From positions 29,796,001 through 29,860,000 of the forward strand of contig NC_072895.1 of the NCBI RefSeq assembly GCF_027943255.1: a DNA stretch of 64,000 bases. Reading direction: 5' to 3'. The translations under genes were made by a program, and so were the position numbers. The notes under the pieces were generated by a model. It ran no database searches and was not told the DNA's origin. It worked only from the letters and a program-made list of their open reading frames with translations. The stretch is from Anastrepha obliqua (lineage: Eukaryota; Arthropoda; Insecta; Diptera; Tephritidae). Below are positions 1 to 10,509 of the stretch, piece after piece. How positions within the stretch are numbered: the first letter of the stretch is position 1; each line of letters starts with the position of its first letter.

Positions 1-739
1 GATTTTTTATGGTTTATTTATTTTAATTAAAAGTTCGCTTACACTTAATTGCAATAAAATGCATTCCAACATTGTGTTGCATCCACAAAAATAGTACAAT
101 AATAATAAATAGTAGTCGTAGTATATAATAGTAATTAGTAGTAGAAATAATGTTAACTTGTGTTTTGGGACATTCTTTTGTTTTTTTGTTTTTTTTGCTT
201 TTATTTGATAAGGGAAAATAATATTTTATTATATTTTCAATCACTTTGGCAAATTTGCTTGCTTTGAGAGTTTTAAGTTTAAAGGGAGTTTATGGCGCTA
301 CTGGTGCATGAAGTAAGTGAAAGGTGTTTTCACACGGCGCTGCGTACTCAGTTACACCGCCTGCGTGTTTTTTCACAAGAATTGCGTATTTAAAACCAAA
401 AAACTTTCATGGTAGTGGTCGGATGTTTGTCCAAATTTTCAACTTTTCTGCTGTGTAGGCATAATTATTTTCAATCTTTTATTATTTATATCACATTTTT
501 CAGTGGTAGAGCAAAAGAAGAAAAAATGTTAAAACAAAAACGACAAAAGGTAGCGCGAAAAATTGTCACAAATCAGCTATAGTGCAACATTTTTTACCAG
601 ACTAACAATAATAAGCTAAAAGCGACGATTAAGGGCCAAAATTAGCTAAGAAGGGCGTTCAACCGCGTACCAACAAATAGTTTCCCCAAACTAAAAATGA
701 AATGAAGAAGAAATGAAGATCCCTTAGATTAAATCTGCA
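1..739. other. AT-rich non-coding sequence, no gene seen
   Basis: No open frame here shows a recognisable domain and no terminal repeats were found. The stretch is AT-rich, with a small GC-richer patch near 325-375. It grades into the A-rich simple array that begins at about 740. Confidence 0.5.
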
Positions 740-829
740 GAAAAAATGTAGGAAATAAAAAAAAAATATTTTTTAAACTAAAAATAAGTAAATTACTAAA
801 AAAAATATAAAACCGATACAAATTTGCCA

Positions 830-1854
830 ACATTAAAAAACTAAAAATCGATAAAATAAAAATTGTAAAAAAATACAAAATTTTATAAAAGTTAAGGGGG
901 GACCCTCATTTATCGGGTCAAAAAAATCGATTTTTTGGAAATAATTTTAATCTATTCTACAACTATTTAAGAATATACTTTCAAAATTTCAAGTCGATAT
1001 CTGTATTTTTGAAGGAGTGACAAAATTTTTAACAGGACGCGACGGGTGGCCTGATCGCCTGTATCCAAAACTTTAAACGCGTTTTTCTCGAAACATCATT
1101 TTTCGATTTTGTGTACACAATTGAGAACGCTGTATTGAACCAATCAGGCTTTACAATAGCTCATTTTAAAGATAATTAAATTGTTTTCAATGTGACATTA
1201 AGTGTTTTTTTAAAAAAAAAGATTTTCATATTTTTTTGTAATTTTAAAGTCAATTTTTATGCATGAAAAATCACTTTTAACATAAAACTGGGTAAAAAAT
1301 ATCAATTTCGACATTTTTTTTTTTAAATCAAAATGTCACATCGAAGGTATTATCCTAAAGTTTAAAAAAAAATTTGGTTTTTTTATTTCAGAAAAAAATT
1401 CAGAGCGCTAGAATGTACACAGATAGAATGAGGTGCCATGGACGAGGTGTATATTTCCATACTTTTTTCTTCTCCGAAAATTTTTGTAGACAGTCAAGAC
1501 ATTTATTAAAGTACTTTATGAATTACAAAACGTTTGAAGTTATTTTACCTGAGAAAAAAATTCCCAAAAATGATGCATTTTTCGACCGTCTAAATGAGGG
1601 TCCCCCCTTAAGTGATATTAAAAATGATAAAAGTTATAAAAATTAAGAAACTGACAAAATCAAAAAAAAAAAAATATTTATATATATAAGTTAAGTAACA
1701 TTAAAAAACTAAAAATCGATAAAATAAAAATTGTAAAAAAATACAAAATTTTATAAAAGTTAAGTGATATTAAAAATGATAAAAGTTATAAAAATTAAGA
1801 AACTGAAAAAATCAAAAAAAAAAAAATATTTATATATACATATAAGTTAAGTAA
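830..1854. repeat. Tandem duplication of a ~152-bp unit, one copy carrying a MITE
   Basis: The unit starting ACATTAAAAAACTAAAAATCG and ending TAAGTTAAGTAAC occurs twice. Copy one is 830-895 plus 1612-1697, interrupted by the TTAA element. Copy two is about 1698-1854 and is uninterrupted, with its TTAA at 1760-1763. The two copies are almost identical apart from the insertion, so copy two is a natural empty site for copy one. Confidence 0.85.
892..1611. mobile_element. Non-autonomous TTAA-target DNA transposon (MITE, ~712 bp)
   Basis: The element proper is 896-1607, flanked by TTAA at 892-895 and 1608-1611. It begins GGGGGGACCCTCATTTA and ends with the exact inverted copy, a 17-bp perfect terminal inverted repeat. 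The TTAA duplication is typical of the piggyBac and Kolobok superfamilies; which one cannot be decided without a transposase. A 90-codon open frame (1374-1646) runs across the right end and matches nothing I know, so I treat it as chance. The related site in the neighbouring duplicate confirms the exact boundaries. Confidence 0.9.
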
Positions 1855-1903
1855 CAAAAAAAGAAATAAAATTAAAAAAAAATTGTAAAAAATTATAAAA
1901 ATT

Positions 1904-2720
1904 TACAGGTATATACATACCTATGAAGTGAGACTTTCAGCTATTAGTCCATAGATGTCGCTAGAAGCATTTTTAAACCTTCCCAAATGTCTTGTTTTAT
2001 TTGTCTGTCATCTGTCAACACTATTCAGTTCATTATTTGTTACGTTTCATACAATAATGCATTTTTGTCGATCTTAAAAATGTCGAGTTTCGTGCTTTCA
2101 AACTACGATTTGCGGACATCGTGAAACTACTTGTGAAATGCTGCTCTCCCGGTTCAACAGGAAGTCTTTTTGGCATTGAATCGTTACGGGTGATGAAAAA
2201 TGGGTGTATTTCTTCAATCCCAAGCGTAAACGATCGTATGATCCGCCCGGCCACAAGCCAAAAACAATGGCCAAACCAAATCGCTTCAGCCGCAAGGCAA
2301 TGCTGTGTGGTTTCTGGGACCAACGTGGTATGATTTGGGACGAGCTATTAAAAACAGGTGAAACAGTTGACGGTGCACGCTACCAACGACAATTGGCCGA
2401 TTTGAACTGCGCTATACACCGAAACACCAATATGCCGATCGGCGTCACAAAGTAATTTTTCTTGATGACAATGCACCGCCACATCGAACATGAGCGATTG
2501 GGAACCGCTGGTGCATGCGGCTTAATCACCAGACTTGGCGCTTAACGAAGAAGCCAAAAAATGGCTCGATGAGTGGTTTGCGACCAAAGACGGCCAATTT
2601 TTTTGGCGGGGCATCCACAAATTCCCTGAGAGATAGGAAAATGTGTCGCTAGCGATGGCATTTTTTGTTAATAAACGTTTGAAATTGAAAAAAAGTCTCA
2701 TTTCATAGGTATATACCGTA
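1904..2720 (+). mobile_element. mariner deletion derivative (about 813 bp)
   Basis: TA dinucleotides at 1904-1905 and 2719-2720 flank ends that share CTATGAAATGAGACTTT in inverted orientation. The reading frame is a mariner DD34D transposase in pieces. A short N-terminus starts at about 2080. After a large deletion there is a catalytic region with TGDEKW at about 2190, NPKRKRS, GFWDQRG and LDDNAPPH at about 2465. SPDLA follows and is then joined by another deletion to the C-terminal KKWLDEW and FFWRGIHK blocks. Most of the helix-turn-helix region and the segment after the third Asp are missing, and several frames are needed. It is a dead copy that could only be mobilised in trans. A sister copy lies at 45290-45899. 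Confidence 0.9.
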
Positions 2721-3339
2721 TTCTATGAATAAGTAATTAATATTTCAAAAAAAAAATGTTAAAAGTAATACACAAAACAATAAATAAATACAAAACATGG
2801 AAATCAATAAAAAATATTTAAAAAATTTAAAAAACTTATAAAAAGAGCTAAGAATAAATGAAATATTAAAAAAAGCTCAAAACTGTTAGAAACTTATAAA
2901 AATTAAGAAATTAAATAAATATTATGAAAAAAATAAAAATTTATTTATAAAAATTAAGAAACTAAAAATAAATAAAAAATTATAACCACTTCAAAATAAA
3001 CAAAATGGTAAAAGAACTTTGAATGTGATAAAAATTTATAAAAATTAAAAAATAAAAAACGAGATAAATTATAAAAATTTATAAAAAAAAACTTGAAATA
3101 TATAGAGTTTCAAAAAAATGTTAAAAGTAATAAAAATCTACAAAAATTAAAAAAAAATTATAAAAGGTAAGAAACTTAAGTAAATTTAATTTAATTTAAA
3201 GATAACAATTTATAAAAAAGATACCAAAAATAAAAAATATCAAAAATGGCAAAAAGTTATAAAAAATTAAGAAACTAACAATAAATAAGACATAAATATT
3301 GTAAAATGTTATAAAAACTTAAAAACAAGAACCTAATAA

Positions 3340-4210
3340 CACTGTGGTACAAAAAAAAAGTTGCAAAAAAACTTTGGATCGGACATGGTGAGGGTTGTAG
3401 TTTATGAAAAACTGAAAAGAATGGTATGTATTAAATTTTGAATACACCCTCAAAATCTCGTTTTAGAGCCAAAAAACCGTTTTTAGGCATATTCATGTAC
3501 AAAATACATCGTATCTTTGTCATTTTTGGACGAAATTAAAATTTTTTTTTTTCATTTTCCAGCTAAAAACTTAACCTTTCCAACCGTGAAAGAATTTTTT
3601 TATTATCTTTTGAATTCATGGAGATAGAGACCAAAAACTTTCAAAAAATTTGATTTTTTTACTTATTTTTCAACTTTGAGACTAGTTGGTAGCTTTAATT
3701 TTATATAAAACATCTATTTTCTCTTACTACATCAAAAATGTATTTAATTTTGCTTTTAATGACCCCTAATTCAAAAGAATTCGTTAGAAATTATCCAAGG
3801 AATTGCGTTTATAAGATTATAGTCACTTTACTAGTTTTACAAGTAATGTGATATTTTTTCTATTCTTACTTCCTCGTATTTTTTTTTTGCATTTTATGCA
3901 CTTTTCTATACTTTTTCCACAAAATTATCAGTGTGTAGAGTTTAATAATATGTTTATCTGATACTATAGAATAATAATAAATTTTCCCTCAATCTTATTG
4001 AGGGAAATGCATTGAGGGCATCTCTGCTTTTTCATACTTATTCGGTGCTCGACTATCCCACTCACAAAAATAGTATAGATTTTTGGTATATCCGCCTTGC
4101 ATGCCGAATAAAATTGTTAAAACTTTTAAATCTGCAACAATTCGCCACTTATGCTCATTATATTTTATCATTTGAAGTATTTTCTCCATTGTAGCATAGG
4201 ACTCCTTCAT
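3340..4210 (-). repeat. Left inverted arm of the CACTG element
   Basis: This is the reverse complement of 5213-6036 with very few mismatches. Its inner end (3995-4210, minus strand) encodes the same block as the right arm, from MKESYATMEK to CEWDSR. It then continues for about 15 more codons (APNKYEKAEMPSMHFPQ), a 46-bp segment missing from the right arm. The left arm is therefore more complete than the copy it mirrors. Confidence 0.88.
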
Positions 4211-4270
4211 CAATCAATAAAACGGAACTGTCGTTTATGTGCTAAAGATACAAAAAACGTGTGATCAGAA

Positions 4271-5413
4271 ATGATGTGCGAAAATCGAAATACCTTTTGC
4301 TACATTTGGGGCTGGTTTATAGATAAGAAGCATCGCTTAAAATTTCAAAACAATAAAGCAATGGTTCTAGTGTATAATGAAATTTTTAACCGCGCATACG
4401 TTAGTTACGTAAATGGTATGAACCAGAGTATATTTGTGTGGCTTGTTCTTCAAAATTAAAACTAGCAAAATCAAAAAAGAATAACAATCATCTACAACTT
4501 TTGAGTCCAATGATATGGAAAAATCAAACTTATCATAAAGAAGAAGATTGCTATTTTTGCCAAACAAATGTTACTGGTCACCATTACAAAACACGTTGTA
4601 ATATAAAATATGCTGATGTTCTGACCGTAACAAAACCTGTGCCAGTAGCCGTTGACAATTTGCACACAATGCTTGTAAATGATCAATTAAATTGTAATGA
4701 AGATCACCAATCTGTAAATATACTAGATTGTGAAGACAGTGATACAGAAAGTGTTCCTTCTACATCACATTCACCTAAACGCCATCTAATAACTAATGCA
4801 GATTACAAAGATATTGTACGTGATTTTAAATTTTCTCGAAGACAAAGCGAAGGTCTTGCTTCACGATTAAAGCAGTGGAATGTGGTAGATAGTGACTTCA
4901 AGATCACCTCCGGTCGCAATGATTTAGATCGAATGTTCTTCAAACTACTTTTTGAAGAAGATAAAAACCAATCTCTTGTTTATTGTACAGATGTTAATGG
5001 ATTGTTTATTGCCTTGGATCAGACCTATGTACCGCATGAATGGCGCCTGTTCATTGACGGATCGTGTAGAAGTAAGAACACTCTAATTTAACTTTAGATT
5101 GACAAATATATTTTTTAAAAATTAATGATAATTTATTTTTTAAGGTCTGAAAGCTGTGTTATTACACAATGAAAATTCATTTCCGTCAGTTCCTGTAGCG
5201 TACGGCACAAACATGAAGGAGTCCTATGCTACAATGGAGAAAATACTTCAAATGATAAAATATAATGAGCATAAGTGGCGAATTGTTGCAGATTTAAAAG
5301 TTTTAACAATTTTGTTCGGCATGCAAGATGGATATACCAAAAATCTATACTATTTTTGTGAGTGGGATAGTCGAGTCAATAAGATTGAGGGAAAATTTAT
5401 TATTATTCTATAG
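4271..5413 (+). pseudogene. Partial transposase of the CACTG element, two exons with a 73-bp intron
   Basis: The coding remnant starts about 4271 with a zinc-binding-looking block (RNTFCYIWG), shifts frame near 4430, and continues as the 4438-5091 frame: PMIWKNQ, then DCYFC, KPVPVA, a serine-rich linker, FKFSRRQSEGL, LKQWNV and FIDGSCRS. An intron with GTAAGA donor and TTAAG acceptor (5072-5144) restores the frame across RS|LKAVLLHNENSFPSVP. Exon 2 continues to the YYFCEWDSR motif and then stops early because of a 46-bp deletion. I recall the order MIW-DCYFC-SLK-LLHN-CEWDSR from a widespread animal transposase family, probably Chapaev3-like. The whole C-terminal half is absent, so the protein is not functional. 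Confidence 0.7.
5072..5144 (+). other. Spliceosomal intron inside the transposase frame
   Basis: Removing GTAAGA...TTAAG joins codons into a continuous family-like sequence (CRS then LKAVLLHNEN). The interval is strongly T-rich near the acceptor. The splice call rests on frame restoration and consensus sites only. Confidence 0.7.
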
Positions 5414-6036
5414 TATCAGATAAACATATTATTAAACTCTACACACTGATAATTTTGTGGAAAAAGTATAGAAAAGTGCATAAAATGCAAAAAAAATACG
5501 AGGAAGTAAGAATAGAAAAAATATCACATTACTTGTAAAACTAGTAAAGTGACTATAATCTTATAAACGCAATTCCTTGGATAATTTCTAACGAATTCTT
5601 TTGAATTAGGGGTCATTAAAAGCAAAATTAAATACATTTTTGATGTAGTAAGAGAAACTAGATGTTTTATATAAAATTAAAGCTACCAACTAGTCTCAAA
5701 GTTGAAAAATAAGTAAAAAAATCAAATTTTTTGAAAGTTTTTGGTCTCTATCTCCATGAATTCAAAAGATAATAAAAAAATTCTTTCACGGTTGGAAAGG
5801 TTAAGTTTTTAGCTGGAAAATGAAAAAAAAAAATTTTAATTTCGTCCAAAAATGACAAAGATACGATGTATTTTGTACATGAATATGCCTAAAAACGGTT
5901 TTTTGGCTCTAAAACGAGATTTTGAGGGTGTATTCAAAATTTAATACATACCATTCTTTTCAGTTTTTCATAAGCTACAACCCTCACCATGTCCGATCCA
6001 AAGTTTTTTTGCAACTTTTTTTTTTGTACCACAGTG
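5213..6036 (+). repeat. Right inverted arm of the CACTG element
   Basis: It mirrors 3340-4210. It starts at the codons for MKESYATMEK and ends at the CAGTG terminus followed by TAATAA. Compared with the left arm it lacks 46 bp immediately after the CEWDSR codons (near 5375). Confidence 0.88.
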
Positions 6037-6267
6037 TAATAAATGAAATATTAAAGAAAAGTTTAAAAGTGCTACAAATTTGTAAGACTTAAAAACCAAA
6101 AGTCAATAAAAAATTTGAAAAATTGTTAATAATTGCAAAAATTAATAAAAATTAAGTAGCTGCAAGTAATACAATTAAAACAAAATTATGAAAATATACA
6201 AGAATTAAGAATCTAAACATAAATAAAATATTTAAAAAATTATAAAAATAAAATAAATAAAATGCAA

Positions 6268-6500
6268 AAAAAGTGCGTGTAGCGTAGTACACATAACAGA
6301 AGTGAAACTTTCAAGGCAGACAAAGAAAGAAACAACGGAAACAACGCGCACTACTCCGAGCGTTTATCACCCGCACAAACGCAGCTATTCTAGGACCGCT
6401 GCAACGGCACAAATTACCACAAGGCAATACCAATAAATCCGAAGCAGGGAAACGGAAAGATTGAAATTTTACTCTCCTACTCTTACTAGCGTAAGTTATA
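6268..6500 (+). repeat. Dispersed repeat family, copy 1 (internally deleted)
   Basis: It begins GTGCGTGTAGCGTAGTAC then AACAGAAGTGAAACTTTCAA, as do the copies at 42187 and 53430. It lacks the GA-rich microsatellite block and resumes at the CAACGCGCACTACTCCGAGCG block. It then jumps from AATAAATCCGA to a TTGAAATTTTACTCTCC block that matches the far 3' part of copy 3. Short, non-coding and unclassified. Confidence 0.75.
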
Positions 6501-6599
6501 CCTACATACCAAATTAGTAAAAAAAAAATAAAATCTTAAAACTCACACAACTCTATTAATTTTAATTCAATTACAGTCAAATATAGCTCATTCGACGCA

Positions 6600-7003
6600 A
6601 AATTAAATTTACTATAACAGTAGTGTACTAAAAAAATCCTCAATATCGGATAATATCGTAAAAATTATGTCAAAGTTGAAAAAATAGAGAAAAAATAAAA
6701 AAAATTCCAAATACTTCCGTCTACAGCCTCGTCAGTTACCGTATCAGAAAAATTGTCTAAACTCTGTCAAAAAGGCTTGTTTTTATTCTTTCGAACTAAA
6801 AAGACAAATTCGAAATCGGATGGAAATTGGCAAAGTTAGGATTGTGATTGTTCACATCAACCTACTGAAAAACCGTTTTATGGCCATAAAATGAGATTTT
6901 GGGGGTGTACTGGAAATTTCTCCTATACCATTTTTCTTAGTTTTACTATACCTACAAGTTGTACTACGTCTCCATAAAAGTAGAGTATCACTGTTGCACA
7001 GTG
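6600..7003. mobile_element. Diverged relative of the CACTG element's terminal region
   Basis: The stretch AAAACCGTTTTATGGCC, then AAAATGAGATTTTGGGGGTGTA, then TACCATTTTTCTTAGTTTT follows the right arm of the 3340-6036 element (5880-5970) in order, with many substitutions. It ends CACAGTG at 6997-7003 as that element does. The left boundary was not found. Probably an old copy of a related non-autonomous element. Confidence 0.5.
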
Positions 7004-7123
7004 TTACTGAAGACACAGAATGAAAAGCTAAGTTCCTAAGAGTTCTTGAAAAAATATGCATGGCGTGCGCGACTCATTTTATTATTCGAATGAAAAGAGT
7101 TTTTTGGTACTTCGGCGACTCAA

Positions 7124-8063
7124 GGGGACACTCCGGTGGTCTAGAAATTTCAAAAAATCGATTTTTTGTTTTTTCGATACTTCGAAAGTATATCTTAAGA
7201 ATTAACTGTGAAATTTTCATGCGGAAAATCCAGATATTATAGCTTCTACAGCCCATTAACGAGGTCCGCGCGCTCCTGCACCTCAAACTTTAAACGACTT
7301 TTTTCGGCACGGCGTGAATGAAAAAAAAAAAATTTTTTTTTATGGAAAAATTTTACGAAGCGCGTCATTTTGCTAATTTTTAATTTTTTCGATTTGTTCT
7401 AGTTCCGAACGCAACTGCACTCTTTCTGATTAAGAATCTTCTTGAATTTTGTGTATCAGATGAGTAGAAGTCTCGAAATCACCTACGCCATTCGATTCCG
7501 ATTTTTCGAGAGGGTCATCTGCAGCGGCATTTTTATAATTTTTTTTGTTTGTCCGGACTGGCTAGCAAGTACAGCACTCAGACACAATTAAGTTCATTGT
7601 ACTGCACTCGGATTCCCTTTTTAATTTTCTTTAAATCTACTCGACGTCCGAAGAAATCTGAGTAGCTCTTGTGGTGCCAAGGACCCAAGGTGGTCGCTTC
7701 TTAATACTTCAGCGCCAAAGACCTCAAGCCCGATTCGAGCGAAGGCCGGGCAGAGGCGTAGAAAGTAGTTCGCCGTCTCATTCTCCTCTCCACATGCTGA
7801 GATGCCCACCTTTCCCATGTGCTTTGCCCATAGAAAGTGGCTCGCCATCAGTCCAACCAGCTCCTACAGTCCCCTCTGTTTAGTAATTTTTATAATAATA
7901 AATATTGTTTTTCAAATAAAAAATTGTTTTTGTTGTATGCTCAAAAGATGTACATAATAATAAACACGAAAAGTTGAGATATCGTTTTTTTTTTTAATTT
8001 TTAGTGGCAAAAAAAAAAAGTGAAAATAGGTGAAATTTTCGTGCTCTAGACCACCGGGTCGCT
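7124..8063. mobile_element. Second TTAA-target MITE, interrupted by a LINE fragment
   Basis: The inverted ends share an exact 13-bp CCGGTGGTCTAGA core (7133-7145 and the inverse at about 8045-8057). The right flank is TTAA (8064-8067) and the left is TCAA (7120-7123), a decayed TTAA. Like the MITE at 896 it starts with a GGGGAC-type end. It also has CAAAAAATCGATTTTTTG just inside and an AACTTTAAACG block further in, so the two look like relatives. Subtracting the LINE and one target repeat leaves about 583 bp. Confidence 0.65.
7540..7885 (-). mobile_element. 5'-truncated LINE fragment (ORF2 C-terminus and 3' UTR)
   Basis: An exact 11-bp target-site duplication, ATTTTTATAAT, flanks it (7529-7539 and 7886-7896). 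On the minus strand it encodes the end of an ORF2 with the usual zinc-knuckle area (ACGEENETANYFLRLCPAFARI). It then carries a 3' UTR with GTGCAGTACAATG and an A-rich tail at 7540-7548. The first Cys pair is degraded. The tail plus duplication show insertion by target-primed reverse transcription into the MITE. Confidence 0.85.
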
Positions 8064-8067
8064 TTAA

Positions 8068-9627
8068 GATGTATCTGAGCACAACAATGTTACAGGACCG
8101 TTTAAGTCACTTAACAATTTACATGTTTATTCAGATAAATGTGAAAAAGAACGCATCAAATGTTTTACTAAAATAATTTACAACTAAATGCTTCAAAGGA
8201 GTCGGTTTTCGCTTGAAACAAATAATTACAGAGTAAAGTGAATACATAAAAGAAGAAAGGGAACTACATATAATATAAATATACAAAAAAAGGAGAAGAG
8301 AAACAATATTTAAAATAAATATATGAATAAAAATAAAAAGCAGGGTGCATGCTTTATTAGTCCCACTGTGTGAGGGTTTCTTCTTCTTGGGTAGCTGAAC
8401 TATCCCCACAGGTTGAACGCGAACTACGGAGCGTGACAATAAATATTGAGGCTGCAACCTAAAATCAGCATTAGATTCAGTCTTCTTGCAAAATACAGGC
8501 CAGACACACAAAAATTGCAGGCTTGTTTAGAAGAATTTTATGATTTCATAAGAGAGAGTAGTTGGAATTGCACAAAAGGGAAGCACTAAATGCAGTATAT
8601 TCGCTCTCCGCTATACTGGGATGTTTGGCGCATAATTCCGAATTAAGCAGAATAGCATTTTAAAAATAATTTGTTATTTTATGTAAGAAGCTCTGAGAGC
8701 ATAGTGTAAGTGGACATACATACATAGGTAGGTGGAAGAAAAACGGTACAATTCGCTTAAGCTATTCAGTTATTATTGAGTTGAAATCTTTGCGTTTACA
8801 TTCGATCATCTCAAATTGCATGCACACACATATATACAATTGCAATAGGACTCTCGTGGAATATTAATTACAATAAAAATGTTATATTTCAAGACGCTTT
8901 TGATTCGTGCATACAGCGCAGAGTTGTATTAGCGAGAAATTAAACGAATTGGGTTTTTTAGTGTAGCAAAGATTATTTAAATTTTTTTTGGGTAAATATT
9001 TTTAATTTTTCAATTTTATGAAGTCGCTGACATAAGCATAACTTGAATTGTTTTGACATTTAAATTATAACGCATTCTTAAAGGTTCTACTAGTTTTTGT
9101 GAGTATAAAAAATTTGCACAGTTAAAATTTACTTCAAAAATATTACAATTTACTGCACTTGCAAACAGGTAATTGCTTTCGGAAAGATTTTGATTTATAT
9201 AATATATTATTTTTGTATATTTTAAATTTATTTATATGTATACTATGTCTTTATGTAACACTCTTATGTAAGCTTAAAAGTAATGAAATTTCAGAACTTA
9301 ATTTACTAAAGAGTTATTCCATATAAATATAAATATATTAACACAATCATTTCTACAGCGCGGGGTTTTTTAGAATTTTCCATGTAAATATTTTTCGATA
9401 GATTGCAAGACATAACAAAACGTGTATGCCACGTTTAACGCCACATTTAAGCTGAATTTATTTATTTTTTATTTTTAAAAGCTTACATGATAATAAAATT
9501 ATAAGTAAACTCAAGCAAACGCAGCGCTAGCAGCAGAGGCTTTCGGCTGAAACACTTTTCAGTTGACTAGAAAATGGCAGAAGTTATAATGTTCAACAAG
9601 CCAGGCAAACCAGCGTACGAAATAACT
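8068..9627. other. Apparently unique AT-rich DNA, no gene recognised
   Basis: A 126-codon minus-strand frame at 8131-8511 is rich in Phe/Ile/Leu with no domain; it is probably an AT-composition accident. No terminal repeats, SINE or LINE motifs were seen. Confidence 0.45.
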
Positions 9628-9629
9628 TA

Positions 9630-10435
9630 ACACAGGTCGGCTGAAAAGTTCCGGGTCTAACACACAGATGGCACTAGTATTATTGGATTCGCCCCTTTTC
9701 CAGTTAGTAACTAACCTTGAAAAGACAGCTGTTCAAATTTCATGATATTCTATTCGTTAGCTCGTGAGTTATTGTGCTAAGAGTGTCGTGACTTTTGTTA
9801 TTTTCCAAAAAATGAATCAAAAAGAATTTCGTGTTTTAATTTTACACCGCTTCTTGTTGGGGAAAAATACCATTCAAACGAAGCAATGGCTTGAGAAGAA
9901 ACAACAAAAAAACGATGGTTTGCTGACTTCAAAGGTAGGCGTAGACACACCGATGATGAACAATGCAGTGGAGGTCCAAATGAGGCAGTAACATCAGAAA
10001 ACATAAGCAACATCAAAAAAAATCCACAAAAGTCTTGGGAATGATCGAGAAGTGCAGTTGCGTTAGTTAGCTGACATCGTAAAGATATCAAAAAAAACGA
10101 GTGGCTTTACATTGCATAAGCATTTGACTATGAGAAAGCTCTGTTCCAAGTGGGTGCCGCGTTTGTTCACTGTTGACCAAAAACAAGTGAATCACAAGTC
10201 AATCAAACCAATTGCTCCCACATCCACCGTATTCGCCAGATTCGGCTCCCAGCGACTACTGGCTGTTCGTAGACCTAAGAAAAAATGCTCGCCGGTAAGA
10301 AATTTCGTTCGAATGAAGAGGTTGTCGCTAAAACTCAGGCAAATTTGCATATTTTGAGGCAAAAGATAAATCGTTCTACAAAAGTGAAAAAAATGTGTTT
10401 TTTTCGTTAGACCCGGGACTTTTTAGTCCACGTGT
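9630..10435 (+). mobile_element. mariner deletion derivative, second family (806 bp)
   Basis: TA flanks (9628-9629, 10436-10437) bound inverted ends sharing AAAAGT.CCGGGTCTAAC. The coding trace starts with MNQKEFRVLILHRFLLGKNT at 9811 and continues in other frames through a GRTDTDDAERSG-like linker, DIVKISKGS and TMRKLCSKWVPR to DQKQ. It then jumps directly to a block with PHPPYSPDSAPSDYWLF (the third catalytic Asp region) and a C-terminal LAGKKFRSNEEV. The first two catalytic Asp regions are deleted. The motifs fit a mellifera/irritans-like mariner. Defective. Confidence 0.88.
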
Positions 10436-10509
10436 TATCTCACTACTGCCCACTTTATCAAGAATTTTGGCAAAATTATTAATCAAACGAATTAATACAA
10501 TAATCGAAA

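Larger units (their letters stand above)
3340..6036 (+). mobile_element. Foldback-like CACTG DNA transposon with ~0.82-kb inverted arms
   Basis: The ends are CACTGTGGTAC and its inverse. They are flanked by TAATAA on both sides (3334-3339, 6037-6042), which can be read as a 3-bp TAA or 6-bp target duplication. The arms 3340-4210 and 5213-6036 are near-identical inverted copies. Between them lies about 1 kb of single-copy DNA carrying the N-terminal part of a transposase. CACTG termini and a 3-bp duplication fit the CACTA/Mirage/Chapaev group, most like Chapaev3; this assignment is from motif memory and needs a profile search. The left arm includes a reversed copy of the 3' coding sequence, so the original 5' end was replaced. 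Confidence 0.85.
740..6262. repeat. A-rich degenerate array interrupted by three DNA transposons
   Basis: The segments 740-891, 1612-1903, 2721-3333 and 6043-6262 share the same composition: runs of A broken by short words such as TTATAAA, AATTAAGAAACT and AATAAATGAAATATTAAA, with very few C on the + strand. The last word occurs both before (about 2853) and after (about 6039) the big CACTG element. This indicates that the element inserted into a pre-existing array. The segments are best read as one array split by the insertions at 896-1607, 1906-2718 and 3340-6036. No coding capacity is evident. Confidence 0.65.

Noticed and set aside
1374..1646. 90-codon frame in the first MITE as a gene
   Set aside because: It runs through the terminal repeat into flanking A-rich array and has no known domain.
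8131..8511. 126-codon minus-strand frame
   Set aside because: Hydrophobic low-complexity translation of AT-rich DNA, no domain, no splice partner.
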